From Actinomadura pelletieri DSM 43383 (GTDB lineage: Bacteria > Actinomycetota > Actinomycetes > Streptosporangiales > Streptosporangiaceae): a DNA stretch of 64,000 nucleotides. Positions 33,553-42,384 of this stretch are shown one piece after another. The stretch lies in NCBI RefSeq assembly GCF_003634705.1, contig NZ_RBWU01000001.1, forward strand, positions 496,001 to 560,000, in the 5' to 3' direction. Position numbers and translations under genes: made by a program. Each line of letters begins with the position of its first letter. Position 1 is the stretch's first letter. The notes below the pieces were generated by a model. It did not search any database, was not told where the DNA came from, and saw only the letters and a program-made list of their open reading frames with translations.

Positions 33553-35322
33553 TCACCGGCGGTCGTCGATCAACGCGCCGTCGGCCAGGTCCTTAAAGCG
33601 GTCGAGCTCCTCGGCCGGTGCGTCGATCGCGCGGAGCGGACCGGCGTCGGCGAGATGACTTCGAGCGTAGAGCCGGGCGACGAGCGCCTTGCGGTACGTG
33701 CCGGTGTCGGCGCGTTCCCAACCCGCCTGTTCCAGAAGCAGCGCCGCCGCATATACATCTGCCATGAACTGGGCCAGCGGGTAGAGCCTCGCCTCGGCGA
33801 CGGTCCTGTCGAGCCCCCGCCATCTTTCTATGGCCTGCCGGAGGTGACCGATGCGTTCGTGGACGAGATCGGCGGTGGCGTCGTCTCCATCGGGGGCGTG
33901 CCGGACGGCCTCCCTGAGCCGGTCGAGGAACGGTTCGTGCGCGTCATGCCGTTCGACGGCGCGGCGGACGTCCAGGCAGAGGATGTTGTCGCCGCCCTCC
34001 CAGATGGGGTTGACCTGCGCGTCCCGGAGGATCCGCGCGACCGGCCACTGTTCGATGTAGCCGTTCCCGCCGTGGATCTCGACGGCGTCGCTCGCGGCGG
34101 TGACGCCGAGCCGGGCCGCCCGCAGTTTGATCAACGCGGCGGCGATCCGCAGCGCCGGACGGCCGAGGTGCCCGTCGAACACGAGCGCCTGCACGGCCTC
34201 GGTCTCCACGATCAGTTCGGCGAGTTTCCTCCGCATCAGCGGCTGTTCGGCGAGCGGAGCGCCGAACGCCTCCCGCGCCCGCGTGTAGCAGAGCGACTCG
34301 ACCAGGGACCGCCGCGCGCATCCGAGGCCCATCGTCGCGATGGCGAGGCGCGCGCCGTTCGTCAGCTCCATCATGCGGGCCATTCCCCTGCCGTCCCCGG
34401 TCGTGCCCTGCGGGGCGAGGAGGAACGCCTCGGCGCCGGTGAACTCGACCTCGGCGGACGCCACGGACCGGGTGCCGAGTTTGTCCTTCAGTCGCCGGAT
34501 CCGGATGCCGTTGCGCGTCCCGTCCCGCCGCTCCTTCAGGACGAGGAACGGCGCGACGCCCCGGACCCCGTCGACGGCGCCCACGGGTTTGGCCAGCACC
34601 ACGAACGCCGAACCGCCCGCGTTGGACGCGAACCATTTGAACCCGTCGAGCCGCCATGCGTCGCCGTCCCTGCACGCGGTCGACTCCAGGGCGCCGAGGT
34701 CGGAGCCGCCCGCGCGTTCGGTGAGCAGCTGCGCCGCCTCCCCGCCCTTCGCCCCGTCGGCGAGCAGTTCCCGTACCCGCGCCTTGACGTCGTCGGGCGC
34801 GAACATCTCGGTCAGCGTCATGATCATGTCGCCGCCGGTGCCGAGCGCGCACGTCATACCGATGTCGGCCTGGTTCAGCAGGTAGCCCCAGGCCAGGCCC
34901 AGCGGGGCGGGGTCGACGCCGTTCTCCCGCGCCTCGGCGACGAAGGCGGGGCGGGTGAAGGACGCGGCGACGAGGTCGCGCTTGGCGGCCTCGAACGACG
35001 GCGGGTTGACGATCCGGCTGATGTCGTGGCCCCACCGGTCGTACTTCTCCAGCCTCGGCGGGTTCCGGTCGGTCTCCTCGGCCCGTTCGGCGATCGGGCC
35101 GCCGATCAGCGCGCCGAGCTCGCGCAGCCGCGGCTCGGCCCAACCTAACCCGGGACCGAGATGGCGGCGCATCAGGAATTGCAGCGTGGGATCGCACTCG
35201 TACCAGTTGAGGCCCACGGCGCCGGGGTAGCGCTGGGTGGCGTATCGGCGGGCCTTCCCCGCGTCGCTGAACGGGAGCCGGTCGAACGGCTCGATCAGAT
35301 GGTCGGATCGGTTCGACGCCAT
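33553..35322 (-). CDS. Acyl-CoA dehydrogenase, AidB-like long form
   Basis: A 589-residue flavoprotein of the acyl-CoA dehydrogenase superfamily. It has the FAD/substrate segment LTERAGGSDLGA, KWFASNAGGSA, and HGGNGYIEQWPVARILRDAQVNPIWEG, which is typical of AidB-like proteins. These act on bulky acyl-CoAs or as alkylation-response proteins. ATG 35322 begins MASNRSDHLIEPF; the frame extends 8 codons upstream to ATG 35346. It is probably cotranscribed with the P450 and is divergent from a PaaX regulator, its likely controller. Confidence 0.92.
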   Translation of the reverse strand: MASNRSDHLIEPFDRLPFSDAGKARRYATQRYPGAVGLNWYECDPTLQFLMRRHLGPGLGWAEPRLRELGALIGGPIAERAEETDRNPPRLEKYDRWGHDISRIVNPPSFEAAKRDLVAASFTRPAFVAEARENGVDPAPLGLAWGYLLNQADIGMTCALGTGGDMIMTLTEMFAPDDVKARVRELLADGAKGGEAAQLLTERAGGSDLGALESTACRDGDAWRLDGFKWFASNAGGSAFVVLAKPVGAVDGVRGVAPFLVLKERRDGTRNGIRIRRLKDKLGTRSVASAEVEFTGAEAFLLAPQGTTGDGRGMARMMELTNGARLAIATMGLGCARRSLVESLCYTRAREAFGAPLAEQPLMRRKLAELIVETEAVQALVFDGHLGRPALRIAAALIKLRAARLGVTAASDAVEIHGGNGYIEQWPVARILRDAQVNPIWEGGDNILCLDVRRAVERHDAHEPFLDRLREAVRHAPDGDDATADLVHERIGHLRQAIERWRGLDRTVAEARLYPLAQFMADVYAAALLLEQAGWERADTGTYRKALVARLYARSHLADAGPLRAIDAPAEELDRFKDLADGALIDDRR

Positions 35323-35411
35323 AGCCTGGACATTACGCCTCATCATCGCATGGCGGAAGGTTGTAATCTGGAGAGGGTCTCCGCCCGCCGGGATTAAGGT
35401 CTCGACCAGCT

Positions 35412-36191
35412 ATGGAAAGCAGTCTGGAGATTCGTCCGCTCACCGCCCGCTCGATCGTCCTGAGCACGTTGTTGGGCGTCCATCCGCCCCGGTTGCCCGC
35501 CCGGTATCTGGTCCGCGTCGGCGAGATGTTCGGTGTCGCCGAGGGAACGGTCCGGGTCGCGCTCTCCCGCATGGTGAACTCCGGCGACCTGGTGCAGGGC
35601 GGCGGCGGCTACGCGCTGACCGAGCGGCTCCTCGAACGGCAGGCCCGCCAGGACGAGAGCCGCCTCCCCCGGGCCCTTCCCTGGGACGGCACCTGGGAGA
35701 TCGCCGTCATCACCGCCGAGCGCCGTTCCGCCGCCGAGCGCGCCGCGCTCCGGCAGGCCATGTCGGCGCTGCGGCTCGCCGAACTCCGCGAGGGCACCTG
35801 GCTGCGTCCGGCCAACCTGAACCGGCACCGGGCGGACCCGGGCAACGCGGAGGCCCGGGGTGTCACGGACGACCGGCCCGACATCGTCGTCCGGCAGTGC
35901 ACGTTCCTGCGGGGACGTCCCGAGGGCGATCCCGCAGCGCTCGCCGCCGAACTCTGGGACCTGGACGCCTGGACGGCCAAGGCCCGAGCCCTCCAGACCG
36001 CCCTGACCGAGACGACGGGGATGGCGGAACGTTTCACGCTCGCCGCCGCCGTCCTCCGCCATCTCGTGGACGACCCGATCCTCCCGCCCGACCTGCTGCC
36101 GTCCGACTGGCCGGGCCCGGGTCTGCGCGCCGAGTACGCGCGTTTCGAGAAGGAGTTCGAGCGGCTCCTCACCGAGCACGTGCTCGGCTGA
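35412..36191 (+). CDS. PaaX-family transcriptional regulator
   Basis: A 259-residue regulator with an N-terminal winged helix (VRVGEMFGVAEGTVRVALSRM), the central PaaX domain (WDGTWEIAVITAERR) and a C-terminal PaaX-C helical part. PaaX proteins repress phenylacetate-type CoA catabolism and respond to acyl- or aryl-CoA. Its position divergent from the acyl-CoA dehydrogenase/P450 operon suggests control of that unit by a CoA ester (inference). It converges on the acyltransferase gene with a 9-bp gap. Confidence 0.9.
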   Translation: MESSLEIRPLTARSIVLSTLLGVHPPRLPARYLVRVGEMFGVAEGTVRVALSRMVNSGDLVQGGGGYALTERLLERQARQDESRLPRALPWDGTWEIAVITAERRSAAERAALRQAMSALRLAELREGTWLRPANLNRHRADPGNAEARGVTDDRPDIVVRQCTFLRGRPEGDPAALAAELWDLDAWTAKARALQTALTETTGMAERFTLAAAVLRHLVDDPILPPDLLPSDWPGPGLRAEYARFEKEFERLLTEHVLG

Positions 36192-36200
36192 GGGCGGCCT

Positions 36201-36968
36201 TCACTCGTCGTCGGCCCTCGGGTTCAGGGTGCCCGCCCACTCCTGGTCGGACAGCTTGCGGATGGCGTCCATGACCTCGTCGGTGATGACGCGGCGGGCG
36301 CGGCCCGGCGGCAGGTCCTGGTAGCGGGAGAAGTCCATCGGCTCGCCGAAGCGGACGGTGGGACGGACGGAGAGCCGTGGCCGCCACGTCCCGAGCGGAA
36401 TGATCTGGTCGCTTCCGCCGAGCGCGACGGGCACGACCTTCGCGCCGGACTTGAGGGCCAGCCAGGCGACGCCCCGGCGGCCGAGGTAGAGGCGCCCGTC
36501 CGGGGAGCGGCTCCCCTCCGGGTAGATCGCGACGCCGCCGCCCGCGTCGAGGACATCGACCATCCGGCCGAGGGCCCGGACGGCGGCGCGGGTGGGGCCG
36601 CGCCTGATCGGGACGTTCCCCAGCGCGAGCATGCCATGCCGGATGAGGCGTCCACCGATGCCGGGCAGCTCGAAGTACTCCGACCGCGCGAGCCACCACA
36701 GTCGGCGGGGGATGACGGGGGACAGGACGAAGCTGTCGACCATCGACAGGTGGTTGCTCGCGAGGATGAACGGCCCGTCGGCCGGGATGTTCTCCCTGCC
36801 CTCCACCCGCGGGCGCAACGCCAGGCGGAGCAGGGGCCCGACCGTGTGGGCCAAGACACCGTAGAACACGCAGCCTCCCGTGACTCTGCGCACCCGGAGA
36901 AGCAGGTGCGCGAGGCCGAATCTAGGGAGCCCGGCCCGGGTTCGCATCCGCCATGTGACCAGCCTCAT
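36201..36968 (-). CDS. PlsC-like 1-acylglycerol-3-phosphate acyltransferase
   Basis: A 255-residue acyltransferase with the block I motif SNHLSMVDSF (NHx4D) and block III YPEGSRS. An N-terminal hydrophobic stretch suggests membrane attachment. It transfers acyl groups to lysophosphatidate or a related acceptor. ATG 36968 is close to the TetR-type operator of the next unit. A second plsC-like gene sits at 49.6 kb in a different context. Confidence 0.9.
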   Translation of the reverse strand: MRLVTWRMRTRAGLPRFGLAHLLLRVRRVTGGCVFYGVLAHTVGPLLRLALRPRVEGRENIPADGPFILASNHLSMVDSFVLSPVIPRRLWWLARSEYFELPGIGGRLIRHGMLALGNVPIRRGPTRAAVRALGRMVDVLDAGGGVAIYPEGSRSPDGRLYLGRRGVAWLALKSGAKVVPVALGGSDQIIPLGTWRPRLSVRPTVRFGEPMDFSRYQDLPPGRARRVITDEVMDAIRKLSDQEWAGTLNPRADDE

Positions 36969-36986
36969 GCTCGCACACCTAGAAAT

Positions 36987-37004
36987 TAATCGAACGAGCG
37001 ATTA
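36987..37004. promoter_or_regulatory. Candidate TetR-type operator
   Basis: TAATCG-AACGAG-CGATTA, with 6-bp arms and a 6-bp spacer, lies 30 bp upstream of the ABC-2-like gene in an AT-rich strip between divergent genes. It is a plausible site for the TetR protein encoded two genes on. A TTTTTTT run follows directly. Confidence 0.55.
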
Positions 37005-37034
37005 TTTTTTTAGGCATCGAGCAAGGAGGCAGTG

Positions 37035-38060
37035 ATGCGAGACGAGCGGACACACGACAAGCGCAAGCCCATCGCCGTGCTGGTGGTGGTGTCGCTGATC
37101 GGACTGATCTTCACCGGGTCCTTCCTCGGGGCCCTGCACCACCTGGAGCCGCACAAGGTGCCCGTCGCCGTGGTCGCGCCGCAGCCCGCCGTGGACCGGC
37201 TCGGCGCGATGATGGAGCGGAAGGCCGAGGGCGCGTTCGACCTCACGGCGTACGGCGACCAACGCAAGGCACAAAACGCGCTACTGGAACGCGAAGTCGA
37301 CGCGGTCTTCGTCCCCGGCGCGCCCGGCGCGCCCGGCGCGCCCGGTAAGGGCGGTGCGACGTTGATCGTCGCGGGCGCGAACGGACGGACCGTGCAGAAC
37401 GCGGTGACGGCGGCGTTCCAGGGCGTCGGCCAGGCCACCGGGCAGCCGGTCACGGTCAAGGACGTCCGTCCGCTGCCGGACGGCGACAATAACGGGGTGT
37501 CCGCCATCTTCTTCGTGATCACGACGGTCATCCCGGCCGTGATCCTCGCGGTGCTGCTCGCGGTCGTCGCGCCGCGGGCGGGTGCCGGACGGCGTCTCGG
37601 GCTGCTGGCCGCCGGGTCCGTCGCGCTCGGCGGGGTGAACGCCTGGGTCGCCGCCGGGCTGACCGGTGCGCTCACGGGAGCGCCGCTGGAGCTGTGGGCC
37701 CTCGCCGGCCTGCTGGTGTTCGCGGTCGCGTCGTTCGCGGCGGGCGCGTGGCGCGTCGCCGGACCGCCCGCCGTGGGCCTGACCGCGCTGCTGTTCATCC
37801 CGATCGGCGTCCCGGCGAGCGGAGGCCCGATCGGAGCGCAGTTCATCCCCCAGTGGTACGCGACGGTCGGTGAATGGCTTCCGGTGGCGGCCGCCGTCGA
37901 CGCGGTGCGCAACACCGTCTACTTCGACGGCAACGCGATCGGCGGACCGCTGCTCGTGCTGGCGCTCTGGGTCGCGGCCGGGCTCGCCCTGGTCCTGGTG
38001 CCGAAGAAGGCGCGGGAGCGGGCGGCGGCGGCCACGACGGAACCCGCCGTCGGCGCGTGA
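37035..38060 (+). CDS. ABC-2/YhgE-like integral membrane protein
   Basis: A 341-residue membrane protein. A first membrane segment (VLVVVSLIGLIFTGSFL) precedes an extracytoplasmic domain of about 120 residues, then five C-terminal segments (for example FFVITTVIPAVILAVLLAVV). This is the layout of ABC-2-type or YhgE/Pip-like transporters, but no ATPase gene is adjacent. A Gly-Ala-Pro run (37314-37345) built from a 9-bp repeat interrupts the loop. ATG 37035 follows AAGGAGG by 5 bases. A TetR gene lies downstream beyond a terminator; export of a toxic or surface compound is an inference. Confidence 0.8.
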   Translation: MRDERTHDKRKPIAVLVVVSLIGLIFTGSFLGALHHLEPHKVPVAVVAPQPAVDRLGAMMERKAEGAFDLTAYGDQRKAQNALLEREVDAVFVPGAPGAPGAPGKGGATLIVAGANGRTVQNAVTAAFQGVGQATGQPVTVKDVRPLPDGDNNGVSAIFFVITTVIPAVILAVLLAVVAPRAGAGRRLGLLAAGSVALGGVNAWVAAGLTGALTGAPLELWALAGLLVFAVASFAAGAWRVAGPPAVGLTALLFIPIGVPASGGPIGAQFIPQWYATVGEWLPVAAAVDAVRNTVYFDGNAIGGPLLVLALWVAAGLALVLVPKKARERAAAATTEPAVGA

Positions 38061-38085
38061 AGCCGGACGATGACGCGAAGCGCGA

Positions 38086-38120
38086 GGACAGGTCCACCGG
38101 AACGTCCGGTGGACCTGTCC
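38086..38120. terminator. Perfect 16-bp hairpin terminator
   Basis: GGACAGGTCCACCGGA and TCCGGTGGACCTGTCC pair perfectly around ACG, 26 bp after the membrane-protein stop and 38 bp before the TetR gene. It should separate or attenuate the two transcripts. Confidence 0.75.
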
Positions 38121-38157
38121 GTCAGGCTTCTTCCAGAGAACGAGGAGGTAGGAGAAG

Positions 38158-38856
38158 GTGCCACTGAAGCCCGATGGGTCGATGCGGCGGCGTCCGGGAC
38201 GTCCGCCCAAGAAAGAGGCCGGGGACACCAAGGCCGAACTCGTCGAGGCGGCGCTGCGGCTCTTCGCGCAGAAGGGGTACACGGGCACCTCGATCCGCGC
38301 GATCGCCCGCGAGGTCGGGTTGAGCGAGAGCGTCCTGTACGCGCATTTCGCGAGCAAGCAGGACATCTTCGACGCGGCCGTGGCCAGGCTCGGGCCGCAG
38401 GGCCTGGTCACCGGGCTGGAGAGCCTCGATCCCGCGCTCGCCGACCGTGACCCCGCCGCCTACCTCCGCGCGCTGGTGACGCACATCCTGGACGCGTGGG
38501 ACTCGCCGAGCGGACGGCTCTTCATCAGCCTGATGGTGCGGGACGGGCTCGTCCACAGCGCCGCCATGGGCGACACCATCATGCGGTCCATGGGCGAGAC
38601 CGCGACGCTGTTCCAGAACTGGATCGACGCCGGTCGTATCCCCGCCGACCTGGGCGGTCCCATCGACCTGGCCTGGGCGCTGTTCGGGCCGATCGGCCAG
38701 GCCCGGCTACTGTGGTTGCACGCCGACGCCACCCCCGAGGATCGGCGGGCGGCACGCGACAGGGCGCTTCGACACACCGAACTGTTCATCAGGGCGGTCT
38801 TCCGCGAGCGGCGGGAGCCGCCGACGGGCGATCCCGAAGGACGTGATCATTCATGA
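38158..38856 (+). CDS. TetR-family transcriptional regulator
   Basis: A 232-residue regulator. The N-terminal helix-turn-helix (LVEAALRLFAQKGYTGTSIR; SESVLYAHFASKQDIF) is standard, preceded by a basic tail (MRRRPGRPPKK). The ligand domain is unassigned. GTG 38158 follows GGAGGTAGGAG. Its stop overlaps the start of the response-regulator gene (ATGA), so the two are translationally coupled. The operator-like repeat at 36987 is its most likely target (inference). Confidence 0.9.
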   Translation: MPLKPDGSMRRRPGRPPKKEAGDTKAELVEAALRLFAQKGYTGTSIRAIAREVGLSESVLYAHFASKQDIFDAAVARLGPQGLVTGLESLDPALADRDPAAYLRALVTHILDAWDSPSGRLFISLMVRDGLVHSAAMGDTIMRSMGETATLFQNWIDAGRIPADLGGPIDLAWALFGPIGQARLLWLHADATPEDRRAARDRALRHTELFIRAVFRERREPPTGDPEGRDHS

Positions 38857-39545
38857 CGGGCCTGGACGGTGAGTCCGCGCGGGCGCCGGTGAACGTCGCG
38901 TCCGGGGGGCATGGGGAGTCGCCCCGCCAGGAGGGCACGACCATCCGGATCCTGCTGGCCGAGGACGTGGCGCTGTTGCGGGGTGCGCTGACCGGTCTGC
39001 TGGATCTGGAACCCGATCTGGAGGTCGTGGCGGAGGTCGGCAGCGGTGACGCGATCGTCCGGGCGGCGCTGCGGCACCGTCCCGACGTCGCCGTGCTGGA
39101 CGTCGACCTGCCCGGCATGGACGGTGTCACCGCCGCCGCCGAGCTGCACGAACGGCTGCCGGAGTGCCGTGTGCTCATGCTGACGGGCCTCGGACGTCCC
39201 GGCGATCTGCGACGCGCGTTGGACGCCCACGTGCACGGCTTCGTCCTCAAGGACGTGCCGCCCGCCGAGTTGGCCGCCGCGATCCGGCAGGTCGCGGCGG
39301 GCGAACAGGTCGTCGATCCGCAGCTCGCGCTGGTGGCGCTGCGCCAGCCGGAGAGCCCGCTGACGCCCCGGGAGGCGCAGGTTCTGCGGCTGGCGGCGGA
39401 GGGCGCCGACGTGGACGACATCGCGATCGTCCTCAACCTGACGGTCGGGACCGTCCGCAACTATTTGGCGAGCTGCATCGCCAAGCTCAACGCCCGCAAC
39501 CGCATCGACGCCGTTCGCATCGCGGGCGAGTTCGGGTGGCTGTGA
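38853..39545 (+). CDS. DesR-like NarL-type response regulator
   Basis: A 230-residue response regulator. The receiver domain (RILLAEDVALLRGALTGLL; phospho-Asp in VAVLDVDLPGMDG; Lys in FVLKDVPP) is followed by a LuxR-type helix-turn-helix (LTPREAQVLRLAAEG; TVGTVRNYLASCIAKL). It closely follows the actinobacterial DesR pattern. About 30 extra residues precede the receiver. The gene overlaps the TetR stop. No kinase is adjacent; the double DesK-like kinase 2.8 kb downstream is the obvious candidate partner. Confidence 0.92.
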   Translation: MTGLDGESARAPVNVASGGHGESPRQEGTTIRILLAEDVALLRGALTGLLDLEPDLEVVAEVGSGDAIVRAALRHRPDVAVLDVDLPGMDGVTAAAELHERLPECRVLMLTGLGRPGDLRRALDAHVHGFVLKDVPPAELAAAIRQVAAGEQVVDPQLALVALRQPESPLTPREAQVLRLAAEGADVDDIAIVLNLTVGTVRNYLASCIAKLNARNRIDAVRIAGEFGWL

Positions 39546-39664
39546 CCTGGATCCCGGTTTGAGACCGGTATGAGAAATACATGGTCCGACCCCCGGGCGA
39601 TTCACATACGGATCGGTGCGCACCGCACTGGCCAGGCAGAACGCCCGATGAAACCCTCCGTAGC

Positions 39665-42268
39665 ATGGTGGGGGAACCTCTGTACGGGCGCTCGGCCGAA
39701 CTCGCCGAGATCGACCGGCTGCTCGACCGTGCCCGGTCGGGCGCGGGCGGCGGCGCGCTCGTCCTTCGGGGTGACGCCGGAATCGGCAAGACCACGCTGC
39801 TCGACCACGCCGAGACACGGGCGGCGGGGCCGACCGGCGATATGGACGTCCTCCGTGGAAGCGGCATCGAGGCGGAGAGCGACGTCCCGTTCGCGGCCCT
39901 GCACCTTCTCCTCAACGACCGGGCCGACCACCTCGCGGCCCTGCCCACCCCACAAGCAGAGGCTCTACGGGCCGCGCTCGGCCTGACCCGACCGGACTCC
40001 TCGGGCCGGCTCCTCACCGGCCTGGCCCTGCTGAACCTCCTCGACGGATCGGCCGCCGACAAGCCGCTGCTGTGCCTCATCGACGACGCGCAGTGGCTCG
40101 ACCGTGAATCGGCTGACGCCCTGCTGTTCGCCGCCCGCCGCGTCGCCTCGCGTGGCGTGGTCTTCCTCATCGCCGCCCGGGACGACGACGCCCGACCGCG
40201 CACCGGGCTGCCGGAACTGCACCTGACCGGCCTCGACACGGACGACGCGCGGCTTCTCATGGAGAACCGCGCCCCCGACCTGCCCGCCGACCGGATCGAC
40301 CGGCTGGTCGAACAGGCGTGCGGCAATCCGCTCGCGCTCGTCGAGTTCGCCGCCGCCGGGTCGGGACGGCTCGCCCGCGTCCCCGAGGAGTTCGCGCGCA
40401 CCGTCCGTGAGCTGCCCGAACAGGTGCGGCTGTTGCTGGCCGTCGCCGCCGCGGACGGCACCGCCGAACCGGGCGTGGTCGTCCAGGCCGCCCGGGGGCT
40501 CGGGCTGCCGCTGGACGCGTTGGAGGCCGCGGAGGAGACCGGCCTGCTCGTCGTGACCCGCACCGCCATCGGGTTCCGGCATCCGCTGGCGCGGGCCGCC
40601 GCGTACCAGGGCGTTCCGGTCACGCGGCGGATCGCCGTGCACCGGGCGCTCGCCGAGGCGCACGCTCGGGCCGGGGACGCCGACCTGCGGGTCCGGCATC
40701 TCGCCGCCGCCGCGCTCGGCACGGACGAGACGGTCGGCACCGAACTGGAGTCCGCCGCCGACGACATCCTGGTCCGGTCGGGGCCGTCCGTCGCGGCGTT
40801 CGCCTACGAGCGCGCCGCCCGCCTCGCCGGTGACCCGGAGGTCCGCGCCCGCCGGCTCGTCGCCGCCGCCGAGGCGGAACTCGCCGCCGGACGGCTCTCC
40901 CCCGCCAGGACGCTCGCCGACGAGGCGGCCCGCACGGGCGACGCGGACGACACCGCGGCCCGGGTCGACATCGTGCGGGCGGGCGTCGAGCTGGAGCATG
41001 GTGTCCCGGAGGCCGCCGGTCGGCTGTTGCTGGAGCGGGCCCGCGCCTACGACGATCCGGAGATCCGCGCGCGGCTGCTCGAAGAGGCCGTGTTCCACGC
41101 GTGGTCGTGCGGAGACCGGGACACCGCCGTCAAGGCACGAGAAGGGCTCGCGAGCTGCGAACAACCGAACGCGCTGGTCCGGGCGTTGTCGGCGCTGCTC
41201 GACGGTGACGTCACGGCCGCCCGGCGCGTCCTCGCGACCGCCGAACGAGAGACGGACGGGCCGGACGAGCGGCTGCGGCTGCTCGCCGCCGAGATCGCCC
41301 TCCAGACAGGTGACGACACGGCCGCCGCCGAGATGTCCGCGCACCTCGTGGCCCGGTGCCGCCGCCGGGGGCTGCTCGGCCTCGTCCCGCGCGGGCTGGT
41401 CGTCCAGGCGTGGTCACGGTTGTTGTGCGGCGAGCACGACGAGGCCCGCGCCCTCGTCCGGGAGGCCCTGGAGGTCGCCACCGAGACGGGTCAGCGCAGG
41501 CAGGCCGCCGCGCTGCGGTCGGTCCAGGCGCGGCAGGCGGCGATCGAGGGCGACGAGGTCCGCTGTCGTGCGCTCGCCGCCGACGGGCCGGTCGGTGACG
41601 CGCTCGGGCTGCTCGCGCTCGGGCTCGGCCGTCCCGAGGACGCGTTGGAGCACCTCCAGGACAGCGCGCGCCTCGCCACGGCCGCCGACACCGTGGAGGC
41701 CGTGGTCGCGGCGGGCCGTTCGGACGGCGCCGCCGAGGCGATGGCCCGGTTGGAGGAGTTCGCCCGCGACGCCGGGCAGCCGTGGGCCGACGCGGTCGCG
41801 TCCCGGTGCCGGGCCCTGCTCACCACCGAACCCGACGAGGCGGAACGGCACTTCACGCTCGCGCTCGCGTCCCACCGCAAGGGCGGACGGCCGTTCGAAC
41901 GCGCCCGCACGGAACTGCTGTACGGGGAGTGGCTGCGCCGGTCGAGGCGCCGCGCGCAGGCCAGGGCGCGGCTGCGCGCCGCGCTGGACGTCTTCGAACG
42001 GCTCGGCGCGGTGCCGTGGGCGGAGCGGGCGCGCGGCGAGCTGCGGGCCGCGGGGCAGGCCGTCCGCGCGGACGGCGACGACCTCCCCGGACGGTTGACC
42101 GCGCAGGAGATGCAGGTGGTCCGGCTGGCGATGACCGGGGCGACGAACCGGCAGATCGCGGCGCAGCTCCGGCTCAGCCACCGCACGGTCGCCTACCACC
42201 TCTACAAGGCGTTTCCGAAGCTCGGAGTGGCCTCACGGGCCGAGCTACACCGCCACGTTCCCGCCTGA
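39665..42268 (+). CDS. LAL-type LuxR-family regulator (large ATP-binding)
   Basis: An 867-residue regulator. An N-terminal AAA/NACHT-like ATPase has Walker A VLRGDAGIGKTTLL near residue 36 and Walker B-like LLCLIDDAQWLD. A long helical TPR-like middle follows, and a C-terminal LuxR helix-turn-helix (LTAQEMQVVRLAMTG; SHRTVAYHLYKAFPKLGV) completes the LAL architecture. Such proteins usually activate secondary metabolism or sugar uptake. ATG 39665 begins MVGEPLYGRSAELAEID, the family N-terminus. It stands between the response regulator and the double kinase. Confidence 0.93.
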   Translation: MVGEPLYGRSAELAEIDRLLDRARSGAGGGALVLRGDAGIGKTTLLDHAETRAAGPTGDMDVLRGSGIEAESDVPFAALHLLLNDRADHLAALPTPQAEALRAALGLTRPDSSGRLLTGLALLNLLDGSAADKPLLCLIDDAQWLDRESADALLFAARRVASRGVVFLIAARDDDARPRTGLPELHLTGLDTDDARLLMENRAPDLPADRIDRLVEQACGNPLALVEFAAAGSGRLARVPEEFARTVRELPEQVRLLLAVAAADGTAEPGVVVQAARGLGLPLDALEAAEETGLLVVTRTAIGFRHPLARAAAYQGVPVTRRIAVHRALAEAHARAGDADLRVRHLAAAALGTDETVGTELESAADDILVRSGPSVAAFAYERAARLAGDPEVRARRLVAAAEAELAAGRLSPARTLADEAARTGDADDTAARVDIVRAGVELEHGVPEAAGRLLLERARAYDDPEIRARLLEEAVFHAWSCGDRDTAVKAREGLASCEQPNALVRALSALLDGDVTAARRVLATAERETDGPDERLRLLAAEIALQTGDDTAAAEMSAHLVARCRRRGLLGLVPRGLVVQAWSRLLCGEHDEARALVREALEVATETGQRRQAAALRSVQARQAAIEGDEVRCRALAADGPVGDALGLLALGLGRPEDALEHLQDSARLATAADTVEAVVAAGRSDGAAEAMARLEEFARDAGQPWADAVASRCRALLTTEPDEAERHFTLALASHRKGGRPFERARTELLYGEWLRRSRRRAQARARLRAALDVFERLGAVPWAERARGELRAAGQAVRADGDDLPGRLTAQEMQVVRLAMTGATNRQIAAQLRLSHRTVAYHLYKAFPKLGVASRAELHRHVPA

Positions 42269-42291
42269 CCCGCACGCCACAAAACTGGCGC

Positions 42292-42307
42292 CGTGAAAAT
42301 ATTCACG
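42292..42307. promoter_or_regulatory. Short inverted repeat upstream of the double kinase
   Basis: CGTGAA-AATA-TTCACG lies 24 bp after the LAL stop and 78 bp before the kinase start. It could be an operator. No consensus is recognised. Confidence 0.3.
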
Positions 42308-42384
42308 CGCTTAGTTCCCTTGCTCATCCGGCTCCGGCGTTTCATCATCCGATGGGGCGGCGTTGAGGAGCCGGTGATCAAAGC

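Noticed and set aside
33481..35148. A 555-codon plus-strand frame across the P450 start and the acyl-CoA dehydrogenase
   Set aside because: Antisense shadow of two well-supported genes, with Arg/Val/Gly low-complexity sequence and no homology.
37314..37345. Short tandem repeat of 9 bp, possible CRISPR or regulatory repeat
   Set aside because: It encodes a Gly-Ala-Pro run inside the membrane-protein loop, with no spacers; it is a coding microsatellite.
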